The notes below the pieces were generated by a model, which saw only the letters and a list, made by a program, of their open reading frames with translations, was not told where the DNA came from and made no database searches. The position numbers and the translations under genes were made by a program. DNA of 39,788 nucleotides from a virus: positions 1 to 39,788 of the IMG/VR virus record IMGVR_UViG_3300035659_000049; one strand, given 5' to 3'. This document shows positions 15,672-22,839 of this stretch, piece by piece; the stretch's first letter is position 1, and every line of letters begins with the position of its first letter.

Positions 15672-16392
15672 GGAACAGCTCCGTTTTGGGATCGGAATGT
15701 ATAACTGACGCTAGAAAAGCAGAGAATTTCTGGTCCCCCCAGGCTTCCCACAAGTCCGACGGGTCCTTGGACAGCTTCCCGTCAACCATGCAGACTCTTG
15801 GGTAGTCCACGATACCTACGTGCCCGAACTCTTCGCCGTGTTGCCGGACAAATCGCGCAGACGCCTTCCGCCCCGTATCGTCCATATCATAGCCAAGCCA
15901 GATACGGTCAACGAGTCGTCGAAGGATCCGCACCAAGGGATCTACGACGCGAGCCGTCAATGTGGCGACCGTGGGGGCGTAGAACCGTTGAACTGGGAAG
16001 AGATCGAAGCCCCCTTCAACCAAGAGGATGGATCGGGTCTCCCAAATGTGGGGGATGGCCTGCCCGAGCCCGAAGAGCACGAGGTCCCCCTTCTCGATGA
16101 AGTCCATGTACCCGGTGCGCTCACGATCGACGTGGCGAAACTGCAACCCGTGGATCTCTCCGAGCGTGTTCGTCAAAGGCAAAACGAAGACGTCATCGAG
16201 CTTTCCACCCCGGAAGGACCAATCGAGGAACCCAGGAGGGAAATCGATGCCATCAGGGAGTTCGCGATCGAGGTAACCGATCTGGAACAGGCTGGTCTGT
16301 TCGTCGGTGACGCCGCGAGCCCAGAGGGCTTCGCGGGCTCTCTCGGTCAAGTTCCCTGCTGCGTGCCCCACAAAGTCGTCAAGCCATGTCAT
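15664..16392 (-). CDS. dnaG: DnaG-type primase catalytic core (TOPRIM)
   Basis: I chose ATG 16392 (MTWLDDFVGH). The longer frame, starting at 16758, overlaps the preceding gene for about 380 bp, and its N-terminal part resembles no primase sequence. The result is 242 aa. The N-terminal part has the primase-core helix (LTERAREALWARGV, FQIGYLDREL) and the fold entry FVLPLTNTLGEIHGLQFR. TOPRIM motif 1 is ILLVEGGFD with its Glu; motif 2 is WLGYDMDDTGRKA with the D-x-D pair. There is no N-terminal zinc finger and no C-terminal DnaB-binding domain, so it is shorter than bacterial DnaG. Role: synthesis of RNA primers for phage replication. Confidence 0.85.
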   Translation of the reverse strand: MTWLDDFVGHAAGNLTERAREALWARGVTDEQTSLFQIGYLDRELPDGIDFPPGFLDWSFRGGKLDDVFVLPLTNTLGEIHGLQFRHVDRERTGYMDFIEKGDLVLFGLGQAIPHIWETRSILLVEGGFDLFPVQRFYAPTVATLTARVVDPLVRILRRLVDRIWLGYDMDDTGRKASARFVRQHGEEFGHVGIVDYPRVCMVDGKLSKDPSDLWEAWGDQKFSAFLASVIHSDPKTELFHV

Positions 16393-16990
16393 GTCGGACC
16401 ACCATGATCGCCCGGTCAACTCGCTGAACGAGCACGCCGAGGTGGTCGCCGACACGCGTGTAAAGCCCCACAACCTCTGGTGCTGCACATACGAGCGCAG
16501 CACCCCCCGGCAGGTTCGAGAGAAGAACGCGGATACCATCGACCACAGCGACGTGCCCTTGCACCGCCATCGAACGACGTGCCGCCTCCAGGTCGCAATC
16601 CGGCCCGCAGACATCCCGAAGCGTTTGCTCTGGGATGACCATACTGCGGGGCTCGAAACCTGAAGATCGAAGACGTTCAATGGCTTGTGTGAGGTCGCTA
16701 CACCGATTCGCCCACCCTTCACGTGTCGAAAGTTCCGTGAGCGCTTGGTACAACGCACTCAGAGCCAAGGGCTCCTCTTCAACGCGACAGGGTGAGAAGC
16801 CGTAGCGACCGATTCCTGCGCCCGATCGCCGCGTCGGGAGGAACGTTCCTCGCATGTTTGACGCGAGGAGGGGCATTGCATCTTCCGGGACCCTCACCTC
16901 CCCCATCGCCGGAACGGAAAAGCCGACGGCCGCCTGTCTCTGACGACGGCGCTCCGTGGTGAAGATGCAGGCAAGCGCAGAGAGGCCCAT
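16379..16990 (-). CDS. Uncharacterised 203-aa protein
   Basis: The ATG at 16990 overlaps the stop of the upstream gene (TAATG), and its C-terminus overlaps the primase start by 14 bp. The C-terminal 90 residues are compact: EPRSMVIPEQTLRDVCGPDC, HVAVVDGIRVLLSNLPGGAALV, then GLYTRVGDHLGVLVQRVDRAIM. This beta-rich G-x-(R/V)-V pattern resembles the C-terminal part of some HK97-fold capsid-like proteins, but the resemblance is weak and the replication context argues against it. No catalytic or metal motif is visible. I assign no function. Confidence 0.6.
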   Translation of the reverse strand: MGLSALACIFTTERRRQRQAAVGFSVPAMGEVRVPEDAMPLLASNMRGTFLPTRRSGAGIGRYGFSPCRVEEEPLALSALYQALTELSTREGWANRCSDLTQAIERLRSSGFEPRSMVIPEQTLRDVCGPDCDLEAARRSMAVQGHVAVVDGIRVLLSNLPGGAALVCAAPEVVGLYTRVGDHLGVLVQRVDRAIMVVRHDMA

Positions 16991-17604
16991 TACGACCGGT
17001 CAGACGGGGGGAGTTGGTGCGGCCCGATACCCAGGAGACGAAGGAGTGCTCTCTTCCACCACGACACAGGCGAAGGCGGGACCGGAGTGACCACATCATC
17101 ATCATCGCCGTCGTTGGTGTCTTCTTCTTGGGGTCCAGACGGGAGCAGGGGCTCTGTCTTTGGTTCCGAAGGCGGAGGCACACTCACGGGCAACTTGTTC
17201 GAGTCCAGCGTCCAAAGCAGCGCGTGGACCTCGGGCAGATTGTCCTTCACCCACCCTACGTCCCGGATCTGCGCTTCCAACGCCTGTTGGATAGCCTCTC
17301 GCGTTATCGAAGGCGTGAAGAAAGGGCAGCGTTGCGCGTCGATGGGGTCTTCGCAGATGTTGCCCTTCCAGTCATCAGGGCTGGAGGCCTCATACATACA
17401 AAGGCCAATCGTCTGCCCATTCTTCCCGATGCGATTGTAATTCTCGTTGGGTTCCCCGTTGACCTGCTTACGACTGTCGAGAGGGTGGCGGTAGTTGTGG
17501 ACGCACCGTTTGGGGAGCTTGACCTCAGCCTCCACGGCACGGCGCTCGAACTCCTGATCAAGCAAGTAACGAATGCGGTCTTGGACCTCAATCTCGGTCT
17601 TCAT
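16990..17604 (-). CDS. Four-cysteine uncharacterised protein with disordered acidic linker
   Basis: 204 aa, start ATG 17604, overlapping the upstream stop (ATGA). The N-terminal half holds C34 (KRCVHNYRHPLD), C69 (IGLCMYEA), C84 (GNICEDPIDA) and C93 (QRCPFF), a spacing suited to a zinc or Fe-S site. A Pro/Glu/Asp-rich stretch (about 143-180) follows, then a basic, hydrophobic tail (WWKRALLRLLGIGP) that could be an amphipathic helix. It lies between the SbcC C-terminal half and the 203-aa gene. I do not recognise the family; a regulatory or repair function is possible from context only. Confidence 0.6.
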   Translation of the reverse strand: MKTEIEVQDRIRYLLDQEFERRAVEAEVKLPKRCVHNYRHPLDSRKQVNGEPNENYNRIGKNGQTIGLCMYEASSPDDWKGNICEDPIDAQRCPFFTPSITREAIQQALEAQIRDVGWVKDNLPEVHALLWTLDSNKLPVSVPPPSEPKTEPLLPSGPQEEDTNDGDDDDVVTPVPPSPVSWWKRALLRLLGIGPHQLPPSDRS

Positions 17605-18293
17605 GTTGCCGCACCTCGTAGCCTTTGGATTTGGATCTGACGCTCGTTCCCGGCGCCTGAGACTTCAGTGCCACTGTACGCAACGGTCGCGTGGTCCGTG
17701 TACGTTTGCTTGTGGGTCACGAGAAGGATGGGGATCCCTGTCGTTGTCGCGAGCTTCTCCAAGAAGCGGCCTGTCTGGTCTACGTAGTCATCCGACACAG
17801 CCGCCAGAGTCTCGTCGAGCAAGAGGATCGGCCAGCGCTTGAGTCGGAGCATCGCGAGAAGGCGGAGGACCAGAGATGCAATCGACGCAGGGCCACCTCC
17901 GAATGCCTCTAGGGGATGCCCCCGGACAGCAATCTTGGTCCCTTCCTGACGAATGAAGAAGTCGATCGCAATGAGGGATCTCCGATGAGCCACCTCAGCC
18001 TCGAAGGAAAGCTCCTGGTCTTGAAAGATGGAATGGAGCCCCTCGGTTACGACCGATTCGATCGACTTGACGTGATCAAGGACGAGCTTATCCATGAGGG
18101 CGCGGAACAGCTCCGAGACCTTGGCCAGCACGTCAATCTTGGTCGCGAGGGCCTCAACCTCCTTGGATCGGATGTCGAGGTCCCCCACGGCCTGATCACG
18201 CACTGCTTGGAGCCGAGCCGCAGACTCTCCGAGAGCCCGGACGCGTTGGGCTGAAGTCAGCCCATGTCCTGCATGATGCGTGTCACCTTGCAT
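17601..18293 (-). CDS. sbcC: SbcC/Rad50-like ATPase, C-terminal lobe encoded separately
   Basis: 230 aa; the ATG 18293 has no clear ribosome site and the start is uncertain (37-bp overlap with the clamp gene). Residues about 14-65 are a coiled coil. An ABC signature AFGGGPASIASLVLRLLA (about 130-147) is followed by Walker B PILLLDE (155-161), a D-loop and a His-switch VTHK (H194). No Walker A is present, so this is half an ATPase; the Walker A half is encoded at 22839-24071. The signature reads FGGGP rather than LSGGQ. Inferred role: it assembles with the N-terminal half and SbcD for DNA end processing. Confidence 0.85.
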   Translation of the reverse strand: MQGDTHHAGHGLTSAQRVRALGESAARLQAVRDQAVGDLDIRSKEVEALATKIDVLAKVSELFRALMDKLVLDHVKSIESVVTEGLHSIFQDQELSFEAEVAHRRSLIAIDFFIRQEGTKIAVRGHPLEAFGGGPASIASLVLRLLAMLRLKRWPILLLDETLAAVSDDYVDQTGRFLEKLATTTGIPILLVTHKQTYTDHATVAYSGTEVSGAGNERQIQIQRLRGAAT

Positions 18294-19543
18294 TTGTAGG
18301 CGTCCTTCGGTTCCTTCCCCGCTTCGATCCCGCTCCCGCCGACGACGTGGCCCTTGTTGTCGAGCCAGAACTCGTCAATCGTGCGGAGCATCACCTTCTC
18401 CTTGCCGTTCTCGGTGGGGACGGTCATGACGCGAAGCTCAACCTTCTCCGACTTCGAGTTCTTGAAGAGTTCGACCAGGTGCTCGATGTTCACGTTGGTC
18501 TGGATGTCGCGACCCTCAGACATGGGCTTCCCATCGGGCCCCACCGGGATCTCCACGGCAACCGAAGGGCTCGTCGATTGACTGTCGGCCTCCGTGACCC
18601 GGAATCGAAGCGCCGGTGCCGTGTGATCGAACTCCACCCGGATCTTGTTCCGCGTCGGGGACAGCTCCGATGCCGTGAAGCTCAAGCTGTTGAGCAGCGG
18701 AGTCTTGTCGACGAGCAGGACCGTCTTGTCGAGCGAGAGCTTGGGGTACGAGAAGCTCGTGTAGGTCTTCTTGTGGTGCGCCCACCCGATGACGCGGCCC
18801 TTCGAGTCTTGCGCGAACGTCTTGTTCGCTCCGGTGAGGACCTTGATGGTGCCCTCACACTTGGCGAGGAACTGGGCGAAGACCGAGAAGTGCTGCCCGT
18901 GGAGTGACAGCGGCTTCCCCTGGAATTCATCGCTGAAGAGGTAGAATGCCTGTACGCCTGTTGACGCGTAGAGGTACCCGTCCCCCTTCGTGAACTCCGG
19001 GTTCGACGCGTCGAAAACCTGGAAGGTCTTGAGGTTCTCCTCGACGTGGGTGTCCTTCTCCTCAGCCGTGAAGGGTTGGCTCAGGCGCATGCCTTCCTTG
19101 AGGAGAGAGACCGGGAACTCGCGCGGATTCGTCGCAGCCTCCAGCTCCTTGTCACACGTCCCGAGAAGCCTTGGGTCGAAGGTCGATCGCTTGCCGCCGG
19201 TGCCCTTACCGAAGTCGTAGGAGACCGTGAAGGCGTCCCCTTCGCTCTGGGCTGTGAAGGAGCCCGTACCATCGACGAACTTGAACGCATCGATGTGTTG
19301 GGCCGGGTAGATGAACGGACCCTCCCCCTCGACATCGGTGATGGGGAAACTCGCACGAGCGACGCGGAGAGCGTCTTGCGAGTAGATGTTGCAGACGTCG
19401 TTGCCCGCCTCGTCCTTCCTCACGACAAGGAGGTAGCCCGTGTTGCCCTGGGGGGTGATCGCCCGAGGTTGGACGATGCGCACCATGTCCACAGCAGCGT
19501 TGAGATCACTTGCCTGAGCCTTGAACTTGATCGTGTTACCCAT
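18257..19543 (-). CDS. dnaN: Sliding clamp (beta/DnaN-like)
   Basis: I chose ATG 19543 (MGNTIKFKA) because AAGGA lies 8 bases upstream; an upstream in-frame start at 19582 falls inside the previous gene. The product is 428 aa, slightly longer than the bacterial beta subunit (about 370). The N-terminus fits a clamp domain: KAQASDLNAAVDMVRIV, then SQDALRVARASFP and IYPAQHIDAFK. Later pieces such as DKTPLLNSLSFTASEL and IEHLVELFKNSKSEKVELRVM fit repeats of the clamp fold. It would be loaded by the clamp loader encoded here and tether the replicative polymerase. Motif-level evidence is moderate; genomic context supports it strongly. Confidence 0.75.
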   Translation of the reverse strand: MGNTIKFKAQASDLNAAVDMVRIVQPRAITPQGNTGYLLVVRKDEAGNDVCNIYSQDALRVARASFPITDVEGEGPFIYPAQHIDAFKFVDGTGSFTAQSEGDAFTVSYDFGKGTGGKRSTFDPRLLGTCDKELEAATNPREFPVSLLKEGMRLSQPFTAEEKDTHVEENLKTFQVFDASNPEFTKGDGYLYASTGVQAFYLFSDEFQGKPLSLHGQHFSVFAQFLAKCEGTIKVLTGANKTFAQDSKGRVIGWAHHKKTYTSFSYPKLSLDKTVLLVDKTPLLNSLSFTASELSPTRNKIRVEFDHTAPALRFRVTEADSQSTSPSVAVEIPVGPDGKPMSEGRDIQTNVNIEHLVELFKNSKSEKVELRVMTVPTENGKEKVMLRTIDEFWLDNKGHVVGGSGIEAGKEPKDAYKCKVTRIMQDMG

Positions 19544-19553
19544 TGTCCATCCT

Positions 19554-19826
19554 TCATTTCTTGTCGAAGGCGGCCACAGCACCCTCGACCTCTACGAGCT
19601 TGGTCTCGAAATCGGTGATCATGGATTCCAGGTCCTTTTGGGCCTTATCCCTCTCACTGGCCAGGTTCTTGGGGTCATACCCCGCCGCCTTTGCTTCCTG
19701 GAGGATCTGAGCCAGTTCCTCCTTCTTCGCCTGAAGCTGCCCACCAAGACCCGCCTTCTTTTTGGTGACGGTATCGTGGCGCTTCAGGAGGTCGTCGATT
19801 TTGCGCTTGATCTCGTCCGGCGTCAT
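19554..19826 (-). CDS. Small coiled-coil protein in the SbcCD cluster
   Basis: ATG 19826 with GGGAGGA about 6-7 bases upstream, just after the Cas4-like gene; 90 aa. It is nearly all charged helix: MTPDEIKRKIDDLLKRHDT, then LGGQLQAKKEELAQILQEAK and KAQKDLESMITDFETKLVEV. The heptad-like spacing predicts a coiled coil with a break at AGYDPKNL. It sits between the two halves of SbcC. Function unknown; it could be a third strand or spacer for the split SbcC coil, which is speculation from position and structure. Confidence 0.7.
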   Translation of the reverse strand: MTPDEIKRKIDDLLKRHDTVTKKKAGLGGQLQAKKEELAQILQEAKAAGYDPKNLASERDKAQKDLESMITDFETKLVEVEGAVAAFDKK

Positions 19827-19846
19827 CTTGCGTTCCTCCCTTCCAA

Positions 19847-20737
19847 TCACAGTCCGAGGTCTTCTACACCCGAGACTGCCTCGATCGACGGAGAATTCGA
19901 CTTTTCGTAAGCCGTCCCCTCGTCGCACATAGCCAGGAAGGGGCATAGCTTGCACTCACGCGTCGGCCGCGTTGGAAAAGCCTCAAACAGCCGCTTCTTC
20001 GGGTCCGAATCCTCTACGCTGAGCCTGCGCCCACCCGCCTCGATGGTCCGAACGACCCCCATCACAGCCTCGTTGAGCACCTCCACGTCGCGTACAGTGC
20101 AATCAACCCAGTCAAGGCTCTCTTCGGGCTCGTACTGCCAGTAGAGAAAGCCGAAGCGATCAGGGAGACTCCCGTGCTTCTTCTGGAAAAGCATCCCGTA
20201 CCACTTGAGTTGCCGCCGATCGACGTACTTGTCCCGCCACCGCGAGCCTTTGCCATCGATGAGAACAAGGTCCCCCTGTGGGTGAAGGCGCTGAATGATG
20301 AAGTCGCACCGTCCTCCTAGGGTGTGGCCGTCGAAATCCGAGTCGAGCCTCACCTCGGGCTCCGCGTCGACACCAACAAGGCGATGGTGACGAATGATCG
20401 CCAACCCACGCGGGATGGTTTTCCGAACATCCGCTTCGACGTCAGCAAAGGACTTGTAGACCTTGGACTGCTTCCAATCCCACGTCCCGCTCTTCGATTC
20501 CTTCTCGATGGTCCGCTTCATCACGCGAGGGACCCGGCTCATGAGCGCCTCAACGGGATCGGGAGCGTGCCAGAGCCGATCCTTGTAGAAGTACTCGAAG
20601 AGTGTCCCCACGACAGCCCCGTAAAGCATCCCCACACGGTTGTCCGGCGCCGGAGGCTTCGTCTTGTTGATGTACCCGTGCCAGTACGATCGCGGACACT
20701 GCTCGTACTTCTTGAAGCCAGAATACGAGAGGTACAT
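19847..20737 (-). CDS. PD-(D/E)XK nuclease with 4Fe-4S cluster (Cas4/AddB-like)
   Basis: 296 aa, start overlapping the SbcD stop (TGATG). The cluster cysteines are C14 (YEQCPRSYW) and C262, C265, C271 (RECKLCPFLAMC), the typical split arrangement of Cas4/AddB/RecB-type exonucleases. The nuclease core shows LGGRCDFIIQ (D145) and LVLIDGKGS (D161, K163), a PD-(D/E)XK motif. QLKWYGMLF follows, as in RecB-family motif III. Inferred role: nuclease acting with SbcCD at DNA ends, generating 3' ends for RecA. It could instead act in phage-encoded host DNA degradation. There are no cas1/cas2 genes, so Cas4-like naming describes the fold only. Confidence 0.85.
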   Translation of the reverse strand: MYLSYSGFKKYEQCPRSYWHGYINKTKPPAPDNRVGMLYGAVVGTLFEYFYKDRLWHAPDPVEALMSRVPRVMKRTIEKESKSGTWDWKQSKVYKSFADVEADVRKTIPRGLAIIRHHRLVGVDAEPEVRLDSDFDGHTLGGRCDFIIQRLHPQGDLVLIDGKGSRWRDKYVDRRQLKWYGMLFQKKHGSLPDRFGFLYWQYEPEESLDWVDCTVRDVEVLNEAVMGVVRTIEAGGRRLSVEDSDPKKRLFEAFPTRPTRECKLCPFLAMCDEGTAYEKSNSPSIEAVSGVEDLGL

Positions 20738-22839
20738 CAGCCGACGCCCCCACGAGCACGTTCGAGGTACTCGACGGCCGTACGTTGGACATCCGTGGCG
20801 AAAGAGAGCGTTGCGATGTTCTCTTCGATCGACTTCTCGGTGTCGATGGATCCGCTCTGCTGAAGCGTGAGGATGAACTGGTCGATGCTCTTACTCTCTT
20901 GCTCGACCCGCTCCTTGCGCTCCATGTCGAACACATCCTCGGGAGGGGCCACGAGGAGCGTTATGGGGGTCACCCGGATGCCATCATGATCGGCTTCGAT
21001 GAAGGCGACCTTGGGTGTCCTTGTGATGTTCTCATGGCTCAGGGCCCCACGACTCACGGCGCCCAGGTTCACGAACGTCTTGCCGAAGACGGTGACGATG
21101 CCCTGGTCCTTGTGCCAATGCCCGAAGCAATTATGGACAAGCACCCCACCCGCCACGTATTCGCCCGTGTCCGTCCGAAAGTTATGGACGGGCCCTTCAT
21201 AATGGAATCGTGACACCTCTCGTACACGGGCATAATACAAGCCACCATCGAAGAAGCCTGCAACTTTGGTTTTACTGCGACAGGGAGGTTGGACCCCAAG
21301 CCTATGGGATATGAGTTCAGCATCGTCCCCGTAAAAGGAGATGACATTACACGGAAAGTTACCCCCGTCCTGGGGGGGTCGTATCGTAAAGTATGGGCGA
21401 AGGCCGACAGATAGCGCCAAGAAGAATACTTGGAAGGCCATCACTTGAGAGACAGTAGCTCCCATCACATCGGTCTTTGATGATCGCGCATGCCCGTCCC
21501 CAAGAAGCCATCCTACTAAAAACTCGGTGCGGGAAATCGCGGACTGTTGCCAGATCCAAGACGAAAGGCTCTTCCGATCGGAATACCGACCGCCATGCTC
21601 TGCAAAGAAGTCGGCGATCTCTCGACCATAGGCGCAAACCTGAATACAGGCACCAGAGGTGGGATGTTCATGCGAGTCTAACCCAAAGAATTGTTTCACA
21701 AGGTCTCGTACGTCCCCACGCAGGTCCGCCTCATCTGCGTGGAAGGACCACGCGACACCAGCTACGGGTTCTTTGTCCCGGTTCGTGATAATATGCCCCT
21801 CCGCTGCGTAGTACCCGAGCAATCGAGCAAGACCTGGTTCGGATGCTGCCCCGGTCGGAATCTGGGGGACGGGCAAGGCGACATAATCCCCGCCCTCAAT
21901 CTGAGCAGCGCCCACCCACGTGGCTTGGACAGCAGGCGCCTTTTCACACCCAGAGCACGGGTATGAAGTGCGCGTCTTGTCCGGGTGACATCGACGAGTT
22001 GAGCGTGACGGTAGAACACAACGTAGATTCCTTGCGACCCAGTAAGGGTGTTCTGCGGTCGTCCCTGGCACCAGAGGTGGCACCCCCTCAATGTCAAGAC
22101 GCACCAAATCTTCGGATACTTGACGAACCGGGTGCGCAGCACCTACGACTGTTGACCCACTTCGACCCAAGACAACAGCGCCTTCGGTGATATGTGCGAT
22201 GGGGATGGGACGGTAAAGCCAATCCAGCACCGGCGTTTCCGGGGGGAAACACCAAACGTCAGGGCCATCCTCCGACGCAAGATCGGAGTAGCGGAAGACG
22301 GGCTCCCCAAAGAACTCTTCAACACGAGCGGGGGGATCATCCCCGGCGAGCTGATGGACAACCGCGATGAGGTACGTGTCCCCTGGTTGTTTCTTGATCG
22401 CCAAGAGATCAGCCAGCGTACGTGTTGGACTGTACGGGGCCCCCACAACCCGGACGCGAAGCTTGCCGTCCTCGAACACCTGGTCCCGGAGTTGTTGGAA
22501 GACCCCGCTCGCGAAGAGGACCCCGAGGGGTTGCTTGTCGATGGTCTCCAGGTTGTTGTAAGCGACGTCGTGGTTCCCCTCGACCTCGAACGTGGGGCAC
22601 GGGTAGCCCTTCTGGATCTGAGCTGATTTCACGACAAGGGCGTGAGAGTTCCGGCTAGCCGACTTCAGGTGGATGTAGTCGCCCCCATCGAGCACCGCCG
22701 CAGCCTCGTGTTCCTTCGCAAACCGACCGATCTGCTCCAGGTTCGACCAAATCTCCGTCGGGTAGTCCGCCTTCCACGAGACAGGGCTCCGATCCGAGAC
22801 GTGGGTGTCCGTCCGGTAGATGAAGGCAATCCTCGGCAT
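20737..22839 (-). CDS. sbcD: SbcD/Mre11-like metallophosphoesterase nuclease, interrupted by an intein
   Basis: 700-aa precursor, ATG 22839 overlapping the SbcC stop (TTTAATG). The N-extein has the metal-binding motifs DTH (D11, H13), GGDY (D51/D54) and EGNHD (N89, H90, D91), plus H162. Its last residues are DGPDVW (191-196); the C-extein resumes with CFGHWHKDQG (571-580), so splicing restores DVWCFGHWH with the GHxH motif. Without splicing the active site is broken. The mature protein is about 326 aa, close to T4 gp47. The partner SbcC halves flank it (N-terminal half immediately upstream). Role: Mre11-type exo/endonuclease for end processing. Confidence 0.93.
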   Translation of the reverse strand: MPRIAFIYRTDTHVSDRSPVSWKADYPTEIWSNLEQIGRFAKEHEAAAVLDGGDYIHLKSASRNSHALVVKSAQIQKGYPCPTFEVEGNHDVAYNNLETIDKQPLGVLFASGVFQQLRDQVFEDGKLRVRVVGAPYSPTRTLADLLAIKKQPGDTYLIAVVHQLAGDDPPARVEEFFGEPVFRYSDLASEDGPDVWCFPPETPVLDWLYRPIPIAHITEGAVVLGRSGSTVVGAAHPVRQVSEDLVRLDIEGVPPLVPGTTAEHPYWVARNLRCVLPSRSTRRCHPDKTRTSYPCSGCEKAPAVQATWVGAAQIEGGDYVALPVPQIPTGAASEPGLARLLGYYAAEGHIITNRDKEPVAGVAWSFHADEADLRGDVRDLVKQFFGLDSHEHPTSGACIQVCAYGREIADFFAEHGGRYSDRKSLSSWIWQQSAISRTEFLVGWLLGDGHARSSKTDVMGATVSQVMAFQVFFLALSVGLRPYFTIRPPQDGGNFPCNVISFYGDDAELISHRLGVQPPCRSKTKVAGFFDGGLYYARVREVSRFHYEGPVHNFRTDTGEYVAGGVLVHNCFGHWHKDQGIVTVFGKTFVNLGAVSRGALSHENITRTPKVAFIEADHDGIRVTPITLLVAPPEDVFDMERKERVEQESKSIDQFILTLQQSGSIDTEKSIEENIATLSFATDVQRTAVEYLERARGGVG
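21130..22251 (-). mobile_element. SbcD intein with LAGLIDADG endonuclease and a zinc-finger-like insert (374 aa)
   Basis: Precursor residues 197-570. It begins CFPPETPVLD; block B is GTTAEHPYWV with the TxxH histidine; it ends EYVAGGVLVHN, followed by Cys as the +1 residue. LAGLIDADG motifs are RLLGYYAAEGHI (about 339-350) and FLVGWLLGDGHA (about 440-451). Between the splicing N-domain and the endonuclease is a cysteine cluster, C274, C284, C295 and C298 (ending SYPCSGCEKAP), which could form a zinc finger that helps bind DNA. All splicing residues look intact. Coordinates follow from the Cys1 and terminal Asn codons. Confidence 0.93.

Noticed and set aside
16393-16758. N-terminal extension of the primase frame.
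   Set aside because: It overlaps the 203-aa gene almost completely and is Arg/Ser/Trp-rich with no similarity to primase; the frame is a shadow.
16379-16990. HK97-type major capsid protein.
   Set aside because: Only the C-terminal strand pattern resembles it; the protein is too short (203 aa) and lies among replication genes.
19847-20737. A CRISPR-linked Cas4.
   Set aside because: No repeat array or cas1/cas2 is present; the fold is shared with many phage nucleases.
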